Assembly: GCA_947452785.1 (NCBI GenBank)
Contig: CANGDZ010000004.1
Span: 1-64,000 of the forward strand
Length of the DNA stretch: 64,000 bases
Reading direction: 5' to 3'
Source of the DNA: Comamonadaceae bacterium
GTDB lineage: Bacteria; Pseudomonadota; Gammaproteobacteria; Burkholderiales; Burkholderiaceae_C
The translations under genes were made by a program, and so were the position numbers. This document shows, one piece after another, positions 20,701-30,574 of this stretch. The notes under the pieces are model-generated. The model worked only from the letters and a program-made list of their open reading frames with translations. It was not told the DNA's origin and made no database searches. Each line of letters starts with the position of its first letter. Within the stretch, counting starts at the first letter, position 1.

Positions 20701-21667
20701 ACCGCCTGCTTCGGTGGGCGCAGCGCCCATCAAAGAGCAGGTGATTCATTTCATCAATAAAAAGATGCCGGGCAACCTGCCCAAGAAAACTGCACGCGCT
20801 TTGCTCGACATTGAAGACAACAATTACGTGCCGATCATTCGCAATCCGCAAGCCACCACCGCGGAGACCGAGGCGGTATTTTATTTCCCTGGTTGCGGCT
20901 CGGAGCGTTTGTTCAGCCAAGTGGGTTTGGCCACACAGGCCATGCTGTGGCATGCGGGTGTGCAAACCGTATTGCCACCGGGCTACCTGTGTTGCGGCTA
21001 CCCGCAAAAAGGTTCGGGTCAATTTGACAAAGCCGATCAAATCATCACCGACAACCGGGTGCTGTTCCACCGCGTCGCCAACACGCTGAACTACCTGGAC
21101 ATCAAAACCGTGGTGGTCAGTTGCGGCACCTGCTATGACCAGTTGCAGGGCTACCAATTCGACAAGATCTTCCCTGGTTGTCGCATCATCGACATTCACG
21201 AGTTCTTGCTTGAAAAGGGCATCAAACTCGAATCGCAGGGTGCGTACCTGTTCCATGATCCATGCCACAGCCCAATGAAGTTGCAGGAACCCATGAAGAC
21301 CGTCAAAGCCTTGCTGGGCGATCAGGTGATCCAGTCCGAGCGCTGCTGCGGCGAGTCGGGCACATTGGGCGTGACGCGTCCTGACATTGCCACGCAGGTG
21401 CGCTTTCGCAAGGAAGAAGAACTGCTCAAGGGCGAAGCCGCTTTGCGTGCCAGCGGTGCGCTGGCGCCGCAAGCCAACGTCAAAATATTGACCAGTTGCC
21501 CTAGCTGTTTGCAAGGCTTGTCGCGCTATGGTGACGACATGAAGAATGGTCTGCTCGAAGCCGACTACATCGTGGTCGAAATGGCCAAGCACATCCTGGG
21601 TGAAAACTGGATGCCTGAGTATGTGAGTGCCGCCAACGCCGGTGGCATCGAGCGCGTGCTCGTTTAA
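17795..21667 (+). CDS. Large FAD-linked dehydrogenase with ferredoxin and CCG domains (DUF3683 type)
   Basis: A 1290-residue fusion. After an N-terminal DUF3683-like region ([16 protein letters not shown]) comes a VAO-type FAD-binding domain ([16 protein letters not shown], about residues 209-224) and an FAD-oxidase C-terminal domain with [15 protein letters not shown] and SGEHGIG. Two [4Fe-4S] motifs follow ([11 protein letters not shown], about 820; [12 protein letters not shown], about 883) and then two CCG/heterodisulfide-reductase-like domains ([36 protein letters not shown]). The architecture matches D-lactate/glycolate-type 2-hydroxyacid dehydrogenases that pass electrons to quinone, but the substrate cannot be read from sequence. 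Its neighbours ubiE, ubiJ and ubiB suit a quinone-linked role. Confidence 0.85.
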   Translation: MNAPTTLQNLMQADESAPRLREIPYNYTSFSDREIVIRLLGSRAWELLNQLRQERRTGRSARMLYEVLGDIWVVQRNPYLQDDLLDNLGRRQMLVDALNHRLGEVQKRRTPEADAPRDALVGELLTLAQQALKAFDQAIAAMASLRRQTQKALGRLTAKDNIKFDALSRVSHVTDATDWRVEYPFVVLTPDSEAEMAQLVKGCIELELTIIPRGGGTGYTGGAIPLTWQSVVINTEKLEGMSQVELLDLPGVDRPVPTLWTEAGVVTQRVADAAERAGFVFAVDPTSAEASCIGGNVAMNAGGKKAVLWGTALDNLASWRMVTPDAEWLDVVRMDHNMGKIHDAEVATFELRYFKADGKTPLRTETLVIPGKTFRKEGLGKDVTDKFLAGLPGVQKEGCDGLITSARWVLHRMPEHTRTVCMEFFGNAKDAVPSIVEIKDFMFAEQKRSGVLLAGLEHLDERYMRAVGYTTKSKRGHFPKMLLLADIAGDNPDDVARVTSEVVRLANSRSGEGFVAISPEARKKFWADRKRTAAISRHTNAFKVNEDVVIPLPRMAEYTDGIEYINIDLSLRNKLALCNELEQFLARGNLPLGKQEDANDIPAAELLEERVGQALAVVRETRALWQGWLNDLDGLFLPLQDHSLRASWKTQIREPLRAIFSGAAFEPILSECTAIHKRVLKGRVWVALHMHAGDGNVHTNIPVNSDNYDMLQTAHEAVTRIMALARSLDGVISGEHGIGITKLEFMSDAELQPFADYKQRVDPQGRFNKGKLMRHVKGPQGETLQADLTNAYTPSFGLMGHESLIMQQSDIGDIAASVKDCLRCGKCKPVCATHVPRANLLYSPRNKILATSLLVEAFLYEEQTRRGVSIKHWQEFEDVADHCTVCHKCLSPCPVKIDFGDVTMNMRNLLRKMGKKSFRPGNAAAMFMLNATNPETIKLARAAMVGVGMRAQRFVAGLLKGVARKQTSAPPASVGAAPIKEQVIHFINKKMPGNLPKKTARALLDIEDNNYVPIIRNPQATTAETEAVFYFPGCGSERLFSQVGLATQAMLWHAGVQTVLPPGYLCCGYPQKGSGQFDKADQIITDNRVLFHRVANTLNYLDIKTVVVSCGTCYDQLQGYQFDKIFPGCRIIDIHEFLLEKGIKLESQGAYLFHDPCHSPMKLQEPMKTVKALLGDQVIQSERCCGESGTLGVTRPDIATQVRFRKEEELLKGEAALRASGALAPQANVKILTSCPSCLQGLSRYGDDMKNGLLEADYIVVEMAKHILGENWMPEYVSAANAGGIERVLV

Positions 21668-21681
21668 TCTGAAAGTGCCCC

Positions 21682-22098
21682 ATGGCCGGTTTGACCAAAG
21701 ACACCCCGACGCCCGAGTCGCTTACTGTGCACAGCCAATCGCGGGTGCTGGAGGTGGGGTTCTCTGACGGGGTGCAGTTTCGCATTCCCTTTGAGTTGAT
21801 GCGTGTGTACTCCCCTTCGGCCGAGGTGCAGGGGCACGGCCCAGGCCAAGAAGTGCTGCAAACCGGTAAGCGTCAGGTGGGTATCGAGAGCTTGGAGCCG
21901 GTGGGCAACTATGCCGTCAAGCCGACTTTTTCTGATGGACACGAATCAGGCTTGTTCACGTGGGAGTACTTGTACTTTCTCGGTTCTGAGCAAGAGGTGC
22001 TGTGGACGCAGTACCATGACCGCCTGAGCGTCGCCGGTGTTGATCGCGACGCGCCGATGACCTCTGCGGCGGGCAGCAACTGCGGCCATTCCCATTAA
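21682..22098 (+). CDS. DUF971 domain protein
   Basis: The 138-residue protein is built on the DUF971 fold (N-terminal domain of gamma-butyrobetaine hydroxylase-like proteins): [20 protein letters not shown], then [22 protein letters not shown] His/Cys-rich tail (SNCGHSH) could bind metal. Stand-alone DUF971 proteins occur beside ubiE in many betaproteobacteria and near iron-sulfur genes elsewhere; their molecular role is not settled. It follows the FAD/FeS gene by 14 bases and precedes ubiE by 22, so cotranscription is likely. Confidence 0.82.
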   Translation: MAGLTKDTPTPESLTVHSQSRVLEVGFSDGVQFRIPFELMRVYSPSAEVQGHGPGQEVLQTGKRQVGIESLEPVGNYAVKPTFSDGHESGLFTWEYLYFLGSEQEVLWTQYHDRLSVAGVDRDAPMTSAAGSNCGHSH

Positions 22099-22120
22099 AT
22101 CTTGCCCTGAAAGCACACCC

Positions 22121-22852
22121 ATGAGCTCGACCCATTTCGGATTCAAAACGGTGGATGAAACTGCCAAAGCCCAACATGTGCGTGGCGTGTTCGACTCGGT
22201 GGCCTCTAAATACGATGTGATGAACGACCTGATGTCGGCGGGGCTGCATCGCGTCTGGAAGGCCTATACCGTGCAGGTGGCCAACTTGAAAGAAGGCGAT
22301 CAGGTGCTGGACATCGCCGGCGGCACGGGCGACTTGGCTTTGGCATTTTCCAAAAAAGTGGGCGCTTCAGGTCGGGTGGTGCACACCGACATCAATGAAG
22401 CCATGCTGTCTACGGGGCGCGATCGTTTGCTCAATTTGGGCGTGGTCTTGCCTACCTTGGTGTGTGATGCCGAGCAGCTGCCGTTCCCAGATGGACATTT
22501 CAACCTGGTCAGCGTGGCCTTTGGCCTGCGCAACATGACCCACAAAGACCTGGCCTTGAAAGAGATGCGCCGTGTATTGAAACCCGGTGGCAAGTTGTTG
22601 GTGCTGGAGTTTTCCAAAGTCGCCAAGCCCTTGCAAAAATTCTACGACTGGTACAGCTTCAAGGTCTTGCCGCCCATGGGCAAACTGGTGGCCGGTGACG
22701 ACAGCAGTTACCGCTACCTGGCGGAATCGATTCGCATGCACCCCGACCAAGAAGCGCTTAAAACCCTTATGAAAAGTAGCGGTTTTGGCCATGTGGATTT
22801 TCACAATCTGAGCGCAGGGGTGGTAGCCTTGCACGTCGGCATCAAATGCTGA
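22121..22852 (+). CDS. ubiE: Ubiquinone/menaquinone C-methyltransferase UbiE
   Basis: SAM-dependent C-methyltransferase acting on 2-methoxy-6-polyprenyl-1,4-benzoquinol in ubiquinone synthesis (and demethylmenaquinone where present). The 243 residues begin with [20 protein letters not shown] and [20 protein letters not shown], a UbiE signature, followed by SAM motif [16 protein letters not shown] and the conserved [20 protein letters not shown]. It lies in a run with ubiJ and ubiB and is probably in one transcript from 17.8 to 26.1 kb. Confidence 0.97.
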   Translation: MSSTHFGFKTVDETAKAQHVRGVFDSVASKYDVMNDLMSAGLHRVWKAYTVQVANLKEGDQVLDIAGGTGDLALAFSKKVGASGRVVHTDINEAMLSTGRDRLLNLGVVLPTLVCDAEQLPFPDGHFNLVSVAFGLRNMTHKDLALKEMRRVLKPGGKLLVLEFSKVAKPLQKFYDWYSFKVLPPMGKLVAGDDSSYRYLAESIRMHPDQEALKTLMKSSGFGHVDFHNLSAGVVALHVGIKC

Positions 22853-22895
22853 TGGGTGTTGAACTGCCACTACGGCTGCCTTCCTTGGAGACATT

Positions 22896-23870
22896 GTGAA
22901 AAAATTTGTGAATTTGTTCTTGGTCTTGATCCTGGCTTTGGGCGGCTTGAATGCCGAGGCCAAACGCATGGGCGGGGGCCGATCCATGGGACAACAATCG
23001 GGAAATGTGATGCAGCGCGAGGCCGTGAAACCTGGCGTGCCAGCGCAGCAAGTCGCTCCTGCGGGCGTGAACAAACCGGCCACTCCTGCGGCCGCACCTG
23101 CCAAAAGGCCTTGGGGCGCGATGCTGGGTGGTTTGGCCGCCGGCCTGGGCTTGGCTTGGTTGGCACACAGCTTAGGCATGGGCGAGGCCATGGGCAATAT
23201 CTTGATGTTCGGCTTGCTGGCTTTTGCGGCCATGGCCTTGATCGGTTGGTTCATGCGCAATCGTCAAGCCGGGGGCGCAATGGGGTCCGGTGGCTTGGCT
23301 TACCAAGGTGCGGGCAACACAGCTACCTCGCCTGAAGTGCTGCGCCAATACAACCCTGAAAAAGTGGGTAACGACGCTTCGGCCCGTCCTTGGGAGGCGA
23401 ATGCCACCACTTTCGACAGTACGGCCCCAGCCGCCACCGGCTCCATGATCGGTTCGGCTTTGAATGGCCCGCAGAGCTGGGGCACACCTGCGGGCTTTGA
23501 TGCCGACGGTTTCTTAAGCGCCGCCAAGCGCAACTTCAACACCTTGCAGGACGCTTGGGATCGCTCCGACATCAGCATGCTGCGTTCCATGATGACCGAC
23601 TCCATGCTGAGCGAAATTCAGGCGCAGTTGGCCGAGCGTGAAGCCACGGCCTCGGGTCAACCGAATAAGACAGAAGTCCTCATGTTGGAAGCCCAGTTGC
23701 TTGGCATTGAAGAGTTGCCGGATGTCTATATGGCCAGCGTGGAGTTCAACGGCATGATCCGTGAAGAAGCCCATGCCAGCCCGAGCCCCTTCCGTGAGGT
23801 GTGGAACATGACGAAACCGCGCCAGGGCGGCAGTGGCTGGTTGGTCGCAGGCGTTCAAGCGCTGCAGTAA
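22896..23870 (+). CDS. Tim44-like domain membrane protein
   Basis: The 324-residue protein starts with a signal-like hydrophobic stretch (MKKFVNLFLVLILALGGLNA), then a Gly/Gln/Pro-rich segment, two transmembrane helices (about residues 70-112; MLGGLAAGLGLAWLAHSLG and ILMFGLLAFAAMALIGWFM) and a C-terminal Tim44-like domain (about 195-324). Proteobacterial Tim44-like proteins are found between ubiE and ubiJ in this group. No protein-import function is shown for them in bacteria, so the name reflects fold only. The 43-base gap to ubiE suggests the same operon. Confidence 0.82.
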   Translation: MKKFVNLFLVLILALGGLNAEAKRMGGGRSMGQQSGNVMQREAVKPGVPAQQVAPAGVNKPATPAAAPAKRPWGAMLGGLAAGLGLAWLAHSLGMGEAMGNILMFGLLAFAAMALIGWFMRNRQAGGAMGSGGLAYQGAGNTATSPEVLRQYNPEKVGNDASARPWEANATTFDSTAPAATGSMIGSALNGPQSWGTPAGFDADGFLSAAKRNFNTLQDAWDRSDISMLRSMMTDSMLSEIQAQLAEREATASGQPNKTEVLMLEAQLLGIEELPDVYMASVEFNGMIREEAHASPSPFREVWNMTKPRQGGSGWLVAGVQALQ

Positions 23871-23934
23871 GGGCTTTCACATTTGCAGACCGAATTCGCG
23901 GGAAACCCCGTGCTTTCGGGAATAATCGGGGACT

Positions 23935-24501
23935 ATGGCAACACAGTCCCCTTTTTCTTTGGCCGCCCAGGCTTTGCAACAGTTTGGCGCATCCCTGACG
24001 CCGCCCACCTGGGTGATGGATGAAACCCTGAATCGCGTGGTTCTGTTTGTGAACCATGTGCTGATGCAAGAGCCCGAAGCCATGCGCCGCCTGGCGCGGC
24101 AAAAAGGCCAGCGCATTGAGTTGCAATGGCAAAGGTTCACTCTGCAACTGTCGCCAACGCCTGCAGGCTTATTTGAGCGTTTGCAGTCTGATGGTTTTGA
24201 TTTGCGTTTGACCGCCACCGACGAATCACCCTTGGACATTGCCACAGCCTTGCTGCGCGGCGACAAACCCAGCGTGCGCGTGGAGGGCGATGTGCAGTTG
24301 GCTGCTGAAGTCAATTGGCTGATCGACCATGTGCGTTGGGACGCCGAAGAAGATTTAGCGCGACTGATCGGCGACGCCCCCGCCCACACGCTGGCGCAGT
24401 GGGCGCGCCACGCCATGGCAGCGTTAAAAAGCTTCACGACTCAGAAATTCAACGCCCAACGTCAGGCCTCGGATGAGCCGACACCGAAGGCCAATTCATG
24501 A
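23935..24501 (+). CDS. ubiJ: Ubiquinone biosynthesis accessory factor UbiJ (SCP2-like)
   Basis: The 188-residue protein has an SCP2-type lipid-binding domain (about residues 20-120, with [18 protein letters not shown]) and the C-terminal UbiJ region with [14 protein letters not shown]-like sequence ([14 protein letters not shown] is seen). UbiJ helps assemble the aerobic ubiquinone metabolon and binds the polyprenyl intermediates. Its stop overlaps the ubiB start by four bases, matching the ubiE-ubiJ-ubiB order of E. coli apart from the inserted Tim44-like gene. Confidence 0.85.
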   Translation: MATQSPFSLAAQALQQFGASLTPPTWVMDETLNRVVLFVNHVLMQEPEAMRRLARQKGQRIELQWQRFTLQLSPTPAGLFERLQSDGFDLRLTATDESPLDIATALLRGDKPSVRVEGDVQLAAEVNWLIDHVRWDAEEDLARLIGDAPAHTLAQWARHAMAALKSFTTQKFNAQRQASDEPTPKANS

Positions 24502-26069
24502 GCCGAATTCTGCGCGGTAGCTTTATTGTCTTCATTGTCCTGCGCTACGGCTTGGACGAGTTGGTGCTGACCAGTTTTCAAAAACCTTGGTTGCGCGTGC
24601 TGGCGCGCGTCCTGTCGGTCGGTCGTGATTTGAAAGCGCCGCGCGGGCAACGCATTCGTGAAGCCTTGGAGCGATTGGGTCCTATTTTTGTGAAGTTCGG
24701 CCAGGTGCTGTCCACGCGGCGCGACCTCTTGCCCATCGACATTGCCGACGAGTTGGCTCAGCTGCAAGACAACGTGCCGCCGTTCCCCTCGGCGGTGGCG
24801 GTGGCCACCATCGAGCGCGCATTTGGCCGCAAGGTCGATGATATTTTTGTGCAGTTCGAGCGCCAGCCTGTGGCGAGCGCCTCGATCGCACAAGTGCACT
24901 TTGCAATTCTGAAAGACAAGCACGGGCAAGAGCGCGACGTGGCGGTGAAAGTCTTGCGCCCCAACATGCTGCCGGTGATTGAAAAAGACCTGTCCCTCAT
25001 GCGCATGATGGCCGGTTGGGTGGAGGGTCTGAGTGCCGACGGCAAACGCCTCAAACCCAAAGAGGTGGTGGCCGAATTTGACAAGTACCTGCACGACGAG
25101 CTGGACTTGGTGCGCGAAGCTTCGAATGCAGCCCAGTTGCGCCGCAATATGCAGGGTCTGAATTTGGTCTTGATCCCGGAGATGATTTGGGATTTTTGCC
25201 ATAACGAAGTCATCGTCATGGAGCGCATGACCGGTGTGCCCATCAGCCAAGTCGAGCGCTTGCGTGAAGCGGGCGTGGACATTCCCCAGTTGGCGCGTGA
25301 TGGTGTGACTTTGTTTTTTACCCAGGTCTTTCGCGATGGTTTTTTCCATGCCGACATGCACCCGGGCAACATCCAGGTCAGTGTAGACCCTGCCAGTTTT
25401 GGCCGCTACATCTCGCTCGACTTTGGCATTGTGGGCACGTTGACCGAGTACGACAAAGAGTATTTGGCACAAAACTTCACGGCGTTTTTCAGGCGAGATT
25501 ACAAACGCGTCGCGCAGTTGCATATCGAGTCCGGCTGGGTGCCCCCAGAGACCCGGGTGGACGAGTTGGAGTCGGCTATCCGTGCGGTGTGCGAACCTTA
25601 TTTCGATCGGCCTTTGAAAGAAATTTCTTTGGGCATGGTGCTGATGCGCTTGTTCCAGACCTCGCGCCGCTTTCATGTCGAGATTCAGCCGCAACTGGTG
25701 TTGCTGCAAAAGACCTTGCTCAACATCGAAGGATTGGGCCGACAACTCGACCCTGAGCTGGACCTGTGGAACACGGCCAAGCCATTCCTGGAAAAATGGA
25801 TGATCGAGCAACTAGGCCCCAAAAAGCTGTTGATGGAACTGCGTGACCAAGCACCGCAATACGCCAAACTGCTGCCCCAACTGCCGCGCTTGTTACATGC
25901 TTATTTGCAGCAGCCGCAAAGCCATTTGCAAGAGCGCAAGCATCTGGACAATTTGATCGCCGAGCAGCGGCGTACCAACCGCATGCTGCAAACGATTTTG
26001 TATCTGTGCATTGGTTTTGTCATGGCTTCTGTGGCCTTGCAACTGCTGATGCATTTGGACTTGTTGTAG
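24498..26069 (+). CDS. ubiB: Ubiquinone biosynthesis protein kinase-like ATPase UbiB
   Basis: Atypical kinase-like ATPase needed for ubiquinone synthesis, probably by extracting hydrophobic intermediates from the membrane. The 523 residues show the KxGQ motif ([16 protein letters not shown], about residue 65), the Ala-rich loop ASASIAQVH, the catalytic HADMHPGN (about 284) and DFG (LDFGIVG, about 307). The C-terminus has a membrane segment ([19 protein letters not shown]). All family hallmarks are intact. Confidence 0.96.
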   Translation: MSRILRGSFIVFIVLRYGLDELVLTSFQKPWLRVLARVLSVGRDLKAPRGQRIREALERLGPIFVKFGQVLSTRRDLLPIDIADELAQLQDNVPPFPSAVAVATIERAFGRKVDDIFVQFERQPVASASIAQVHFAILKDKHGQERDVAVKVLRPNMLPVIEKDLSLMRMMAGWVEGLSADGKRLKPKEVVAEFDKYLHDELDLVREASNAAQLRRNMQGLNLVLIPEMIWDFCHNEVIVMERMTGVPISQVERLREAGVDIPQLARDGVTLFFTQVFRDGFFHADMHPGNIQVSVDPASFGRYISLDFGIVGTLTEYDKEYLAQNFTAFFRRDYKRVAQLHIESGWVPPETRVDELESAIRAVCEPYFDRPLKEISLGMVLMRLFQTSRRFHVEIQPQLVLLQKTLLNIEGLGRQLDPELDLWNTAKPFLEKWMIEQLGPKKLLMELRDQAPQYAKLLPQLPRLLHAYLQQPQSHLQERKHLDNLIAEQRRTNRMLQTILYLCIGFVMASVALQLLMHLDLL

Positions 26070-26117
26070 TCGAAATTTTTTAACTGAGGCGCCCTTGCTG
26101 CGCAGTGGGAGTGGACC

Positions 26118-27563
26118 GTGCTGCTGACCTTGGTCATTGCCTATTTGCTGATCACCATCGCCATTGGCTTGCTGGCCGCCAAACGGGTCAAGAGCTCGGC
26201 CGACTTTGCGGTGGCCGGGCGGCACCTGCCCCTGGCCATGATCGTCACCACCACCTTCGCCACCTGGTTTGGTTCTGAAACCGTTTTGGGCATTCCGGCC
26301 AAGTTCGTCAACAGCGGTTTGAACGGCGTGGTCGAAGACCCGTTTGGCGCAGGCAGTTGTCTGATTTTGGTGGGCGTCTTTTTCGCCGCCAAACTGTACC
26401 GTATGAACTTGCTGACCATCAGCGACTATTACCGCGAGCGCTATGGGCGCACCGTGGAGGTGGTCTGCTCGGTCATCATCATGGTCAGTTATTTGGGTTG
26501 GGTGTCCGCCCAGGTCACGGCGCTGGGTCTGGTGTTCAATCTCTTGTCGGCGGGTAGCATCAGTTTGCCCATGGGCATGGTGATTGGCGTGCTGTCCATC
26601 TTGGCCTACACCTTGTTTGGCGGCATGTGGTCGGTGGCGGTGACCGACTTCATGCAAATGATCATCTTGGTGGTCGGCTTGGCCACCATCGCTGTGTTCG
26701 CGGGTCAGCAGGCCGGTGGCGCCGACAAGGTGTTGGATTTGGCGATCAGCCAAGACCTGTTCAAGTTTTGGCCCGAGCCCAACTTCAAAGACCTGATTTT
26801 CTTTTTTGCGGCCGCCATCACCATGATGTTGGGCTCCATTCCACAGCAAGACGTGTTTCAACGTGTCATGTCCGCCAACAGCGAGCATGCGGCCACCAAG
26901 GGGCCGATTCTGGGCGGTATCTTCTATATCTTTTTTGCGTTCGTGCCCATGTTTTTGGTCGTCAGCGCCATGATCATCATGCCGGACAAAGCCTTGCTGC
27001 TGATGAAGGACGACCCGCAAAAGGTGTTGCCCACCTTGGTGATGGAGCACATGCCCTTTGCCATGCAGGTTTTGTTTTTTGGCGCGCTGTTGTCTGCCAT
27101 CAAGTCCTGCGCCTCGGCCACCTTGCTGGCGCCCAGTGTGACTTTCACCGAAAACATCTGGCGCCAGTTTTACCCCCACAGCAGCGATCAGCAGGAACTC
27201 AAAGCGATGCGGGTGACGGTTTTGGTGTTCAGTGTCCTGGTGCTGATCTACGCCACAGCCATGCAGGGCAGCAGCATTTACGAAATGGTGTCAGGCGCTT
27301 ACCAAGTCACCCTGGTGGGGGCCTTTATTCCTTTGGTTTTTGGTTTGTACTGGCCACGCGCCACCACCCAGGGGGCTTTGTTCTCCATTGGGGCCGGACT
27401 GGGTGTGTGGCTGGCCTTGACGCTCACCCCGGCAGGGGCTGAGTTTCCGGCCCAATTGGCGGGTGTTCTGGCCAGTTTGGCCGGCATGTTGATCGGTTCG
27501 CACATGCCGCAAGGCATTCGCAACCAAAAGGCGCCGCACCACGCCCTTCCTCACCTGGGCTGA
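26118..27563 (+). CDS. Sodium:solute symporter family transporter
   Basis: Integral membrane carrier of 481 residues with about 13 transmembrane helices, consistent with the SSS/LeuT-fold family. The N-terminal LAAKRVKSSADFAVAGRHLP and FATWFGSETVLGIPAKF are typical, as is the AMQGSSIYEMVSGAYQ region near helix 10. Members cotransport Na+ with organic acids, sugars or amino acids; the substrate here is unknown. The start is a GTG at 26118 because no ATG stands before the first helix. It is 48 bases after ubiB and followed by an independent -10 box. Confidence 0.88.
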   Translation: MLLTLVIAYLLITIAIGLLAAKRVKSSADFAVAGRHLPLAMIVTTTFATWFGSETVLGIPAKFVNSGLNGVVEDPFGAGSCLILVGVFFAAKLYRMNLLTISDYYRERYGRTVEVVCSVIIMVSYLGWVSAQVTALGLVFNLLSAGSISLPMGMVIGVLSILAYTLFGGMWSVAVTDFMQMIILVVGLATIAVFAGQQAGGADKVLDLAISQDLFKFWPEPNFKDLIFFFAAAITMMLGSIPQQDVFQRVMSANSEHAATKGPILGGIFYIFFAFVPMFLVVSAMIIMPDKALLLMKDDPQKVLPTLVMEHMPFAMQVLFFGALLSAIKSCASATLLAPSVTFTENIWRQFYPHSSDQQELKAMRVTVLVFSVLVLIYATAMQGSSIYEMVSGAYQVTLVGAFIPLVFGLYWPRATTQGALFSIGAGLGVWLALTLTPAGAEFPAQLAGVLASLAGMLIGSHMPQGIRNQKAPHHALPHLG

Positions 27564-27577
27564 GCCTGGCCGCCGCC

Positions 27578-27583
27578 TATAAT
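27578..27583 (+). promoter_or_regulatory. Candidate -10 box for fmdB-DUF502-aspS
   Basis: A perfect TATAAT lies 15 bases after the symporter stop and 38 before the fmdB ATG, a normal leader length. No strong -35 hexamer is visible 16-18 bases upstream. Confidence 0.45.
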
Positions 27584-27621
27584 GGAGGGTTCTGTACCCT
27601 CAACTTTGACGCCTTTCAATC

Positions 27622-27954
27622 ATGCCAATTTACGCTTACAAATGTGAGTCCTGTGGCCATGCCAAGGACGTTTTGCAAAAAATGGCCGACGAGCCTTTGT
27701 CCGATTGTCCTGTTTGCGGCAAGCCCAGCTTTAAAAAGCAACTCACCGCCGCCGGTTTTCAGCTCAAGGGCAATGGCTGGTACGCCACTGATTTCAAGGG
27801 TGGATCGGGTGGCACGGCCGCACCGGCAGTGCCCACGGGCACCGATGGCGGCGCTGCCTCTACGACCGCAGCCCCCGCAGCAGCCCCCGCCTCCGACAGC
27901 ACCCCTGCTGCCGCAGCTGCCAGTGGTTGCGGCACTTCATGTGCATGTCACTGA
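27622..27954 (+). CDS. FmdB-family zinc ribbon protein
   Basis: The 110-residue protein opens with the FmdB zinc ribbon MPIYAYKCESCGH and CPVCGK, four Cys for one Zn. It continues with FKKQLTAAGFQLKGNGWYATDF and a low-complexity Gly/Ala/Pro tail that ends in CGTSCACH, a possible second metal site. The family is linked by name to formamidase regulation, but its general role is not established. It is the first gene of a run with DUF502 and aspS, an arrangement shared across Burkholderiales. Confidence 0.9.
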   Translation: MPIYAYKCESCGHAKDVLQKMADEPLSDCPVCGKPSFKKQLTAAGFQLKGNGWYATDFKGGSGGTAAPAVPTGTDGGAASTTAAPAAAPASDSTPAAAAASGCGTSCACH

Positions 27955-27994
27955 ACCACGCCAGCATTGACCTTTTAACTTCAGACTGCTTTCC

Positions 27995-28657
27995 ATGAAC
28001 TTGCGCTTGCGCCATTATTTTGTCACCGGCTTGTTGGTGTGGCTGCCCATGGGGATCACGGTCTGGGTTTTGACCTGGCTGGTCGGCATGCTCGACAGCA
28101 TCTTTTTGACTGTGCTCGGCGCGCTCGATGCGATTATTCCGGGCATTCACGTTGGGGCAGAGAGCTTGCGCCACATGCCAGGTTTGGGGGTCATTCTGGT
28201 GGCTTTGGTCATCTTGTCCACGGGCGTGTTCGTGGCCAATATGTTTGGTCAATGGTGGCTGCGCCAGTGGGGCAGCTTGATCGATCGCATCCCGGTGGTG
28301 CGTACCATTTACACCAGCGTCAAGCAGGTGGCGGACACCTTGTTTTCGGGCAGTGGCAATGCGTTTTCCAAAGCCCTGCTGGTGCAATACCCGCACGCCA
28401 ACTCTTGGACCATCGCTTTCTTGACGGGCCAGCCCGGCGGCGAAGTGGCACGTCATTTCAATGAAGAGTTTGTCAGCGTGTATGTGCCGACAACCCCCAA
28501 CCCCACTTCCGGCTTCTTTTTGATGATGCCCCGAGCGAATGTGGTTGAACTCGACATGAGCGTGGACGACGCCTTGAAATACATCATCTCGATGGGTGTG
28601 GTGGTGCCTGGTGGCCCCGATGCCTTGCCCGTCAAGAAGACTGAAATCCAACAATAA
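27995..28657 (+). CDS. DUF502 inner-membrane protein
   Basis: The 220-residue protein has two transmembrane helices (YFVTGLLVWLPMGITVWVL and LGVILVALVILSTGVFVAN) and the conserved DUF502 elements RIPVVRTIYTSVKQV and PTTPNPTSGFFLMM. Function in bacteria is unknown. It lies 40 bases after fmdB and 21 bases before aspS, and the three are conserved neighbours in betaproteobacteria. Confidence 0.9.
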   Translation: MNLRLRHYFVTGLLVWLPMGITVWVLTWLVGMLDSIFLTVLGALDAIIPGIHVGAESLRHMPGLGVILVALVILSTGVFVANMFGQWWLRQWGSLIDRIPVVRTIYTSVKQVADTLFSGSGNAFSKALLVQYPHANSWTIAFLTGQPGGEVARHFNEEFVSVYVPTTPNPTSGFFLMMPRANVVELDMSVDDALKYIISMGVVVPGGPDALPVKKTEIQQ

Positions 28658-28678
28658 AGAAGAGAAAGAGCCTCCAAC

Positions 28679-30493
28679 ATGTCCAATATGCGTAGCCATT
28701 ATTGCGGTCTGGTGACCGAAGCCCTCGAAGGCCAAGCTGTGAGCCTGTGCGGCTGGGTCAACCGCCGCCGTGACCACGGCGGTGTGATCTTCATTGATTT
28801 GCGTGACCGCGAAGGTTATGTGCAGATCGTCTGCGATCCCGACCGTCCTGAGATGTTCAAAGTGGCTGAAGATGTGCGCAACGAGTTTTGCGTGCAGATC
28901 AAAGGCGTGGTGCGCGCGCGCCCCGATGGCACCACCAACGACAACATGAAAAGCGGCAAGATTGAAGTGCTGTGTCACGAACTGATCGTGCTCAACGCCT
29001 CGGTGACGCCACCGTTCCAGATCGACGAAGACAACTTGTCGGAGACCACCCGTCTCACACACCGTGTGCTCGATCTGCGCCGCCCCTACATGCAAAATAA
29101 CCTGATGCTGCGTTACCGCGTGTCCATGGAAGTGCGCAAGTTCTTGGACGCTAACGGCTTTGTCGACATCGAAACCCCCATGCTGACCAAGAGCACGCCC
29201 GAAGGCGCGCGCGACTACTTGGTGCCTAGCCGGGTGCACGACGGCCAGTTCTTTGCGCTGCCGCAATCGCCCCAGTTGTTCAAACAGTTGTTGATGGTGG
29301 CGGGCTATGACCGTTACTACCAAATCACCAAATGCTTCCGCGACGAAGACTTGCGCGCCGATCGCCAGCCTGAATTCACTCAGATTGATATTGAAACTTC
29401 GTTCTTGAGCGAAGAAGAAATCCGCGACATGTTCCAGGGCATGATCACCACCGTCTTTAAGAACACCATCAAGGTGGACTTGGGCGAGTTCCCGGTAATG
29501 ACTTACCAAGACGCCATGCACATCTATGGCTCTGACAAGCCCGATTTGCGCGTCAAGTTGCAATTCACCGAACTCACGGACGTGATGGGCGATGTGGACT
29601 TCAAAGTCTTCTCTGGCGCTGCCAACATGAAGGGCGGCCGTGTGGTCGCCTTGCGCGTGCCGAATGGTTCGCTCGAAGGCGGCGGCATCAGCCGCGGAGA
29701 GATTGACGCCTATACCGAGTTTGTCAAAATTTACGGCGCCAAGGGGCTGGCCTACATCCGTGTCAACGACCTGTCCAAAGGTCGTGATGGCTTGCAGTCC
29801 CCCATCGTCAAGAACATCCACGATGCGGCCTTGGCTGCGGTGCTGGAGCGCTCCGGCGCGCAAAACGGTGACCTGATTTTCTTTGGTGCAGACAAAGAAA
29901 AAATCGTCAACGACGCCATCGGTGCTTTGCGCATTAAGATCGGCCACAGCGTGTTCGGCAAAGCCAACGGCTTGTTCGAAGACCGCTGGGCGCCGATGTG
30001 GGTGGTGGACTTTCCGATGTTTGAATACGACGAAGAAAACCAGCGCTACACCGCCGTGCACCACCCCTTTACCGCACCCAAAGACGGCCACGAAGACTGG
30101 ATGGTCACCGCGCCTGAGAAGTGCATCTCCAAGGGCTACGACATGGTGTTGAACGGTTGGGAAATGGGCGGCGGCTCTGTGCGTATCCACCGCGCGGACG
30201 TGCAGCAAAAAGTTTTTGACGCTTTGAAAATCACCCCCGAAGAAGCCCAGCAAAAGTTCGGCTTCTTGCTCGATGCTTTGCAGTACGGCGCTCCACCCCA
30301 CGGCGGCTTGGCCTTTGGCCTGGACCGCATCGTGACGCTCATGACCGGCGCCGAGTCGATCCGTGATGTGATCGCCTTCCCCAAGACCCAACGCGCCCAG
30401 TGTTTACTCACGCAAGCGCCAAGCCCTGTGGACGAAAAGCAGTTGCGCGAGTTGCACATCCGCCTGCGCACGCCAGACGCGGTCAAGGTTTAA
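28679..30493 (+). CDS. aspS: Aspartyl-tRNA synthetase AspS
   Basis: Class IIb synthetase charging tRNA-Asp (604 residues; E. coli 590). It contains the N-terminal OB-fold anticodon-binding domain ([21 protein letters not shown]), class II motif 2 ([20 protein letters not shown]), the bacterial GAD insertion domain (about 290-420) and motif 3 ([14 protein letters not shown]). Whether it also charges tRNA-Asn cannot be decided from this window. A strong terminator follows. The 843-residue ORF on the opposite strand is a composition shadow. Confidence 0.97.
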   Translation: MSNMRSHYCGLVTEALEGQAVSLCGWVNRRRDHGGVIFIDLRDREGYVQIVCDPDRPEMFKVAEDVRNEFCVQIKGVVRARPDGTTNDNMKSGKIEVLCHELIVLNASVTPPFQIDEDNLSETTRLTHRVLDLRRPYMQNNLMLRYRVSMEVRKFLDANGFVDIETPMLTKSTPEGARDYLVPSRVHDGQFFALPQSPQLFKQLLMVAGYDRYYQITKCFRDEDLRADRQPEFTQIDIETSFLSEEEIRDMFQGMITTVFKNTIKVDLGEFPVMTYQDAMHIYGSDKPDLRVKLQFTELTDVMGDVDFKVFSGAANMKGGRVVALRVPNGSLEGGGISRGEIDAYTEFVKIYGAKGLAYIRVNDLSKGRDGLQSPIVKNIHDAALAAVLERSGAQNGDLIFFGADKEKIVNDAIGALRIKIGHSVFGKANGLFEDRWAPMWVVDFPMFEYDEENQRYTAVHHPFTAPKDGHEDWMVTAPEKCISKGYDMVLNGWEMGGGSVRIHRADVQQKVFDALKITPEEAQQKFGFLLDALQYGAPPHGGLAFGLDRIVTLMTGAESIRDVIAFPKTQRAQCLLTQAPSPVDEKQLRELHIRLRTPDAVKV

Positions 30494-30527
30494 GTCGTTG
30501 CCTCGCAGGGTTTCTTGAGCCCCGTAG

Positions 30528-30555
30528 CAAAGCCACACTCGTGTGGCTTTGTTGT
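30528..30555 (+). terminator. Rho-independent terminator after aspS
   Basis: CAAAGCCACAC and GTGTGGCTTTG form an 11-bp inverted repeat with a very short loop (in practice about 10 bp with a CTCG tetraloop), followed by TTGTTTGTG. It lies 34 bases after the aspS stop and ends the fmdB-DUF502-aspS transcript. Since the gene on the far side is convergent, it may serve both strands (an A/T-rich left arm, CAAAG, is also present). Confidence 0.8.
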
Positions 30556-30574
30556 TTGTGTTGCCGGTCTGTTT

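Noticed and set aside
19316-21592. 758-residue minus ORF opposite the FAD/FeS dehydrogenase
   Set aside because: The plus-strand reading has many conserved cofactor motifs; the minus reading has none and shares its third-position bias.
27860-30391. 843-residue ORF on the minus strand opposite DUF502 and aspS
   Set aside because: It lies wholly over well-identified genes, has low-complexity His/Gln/Val-rich composition and no recognisable domain. It is a GC-codon shadow.
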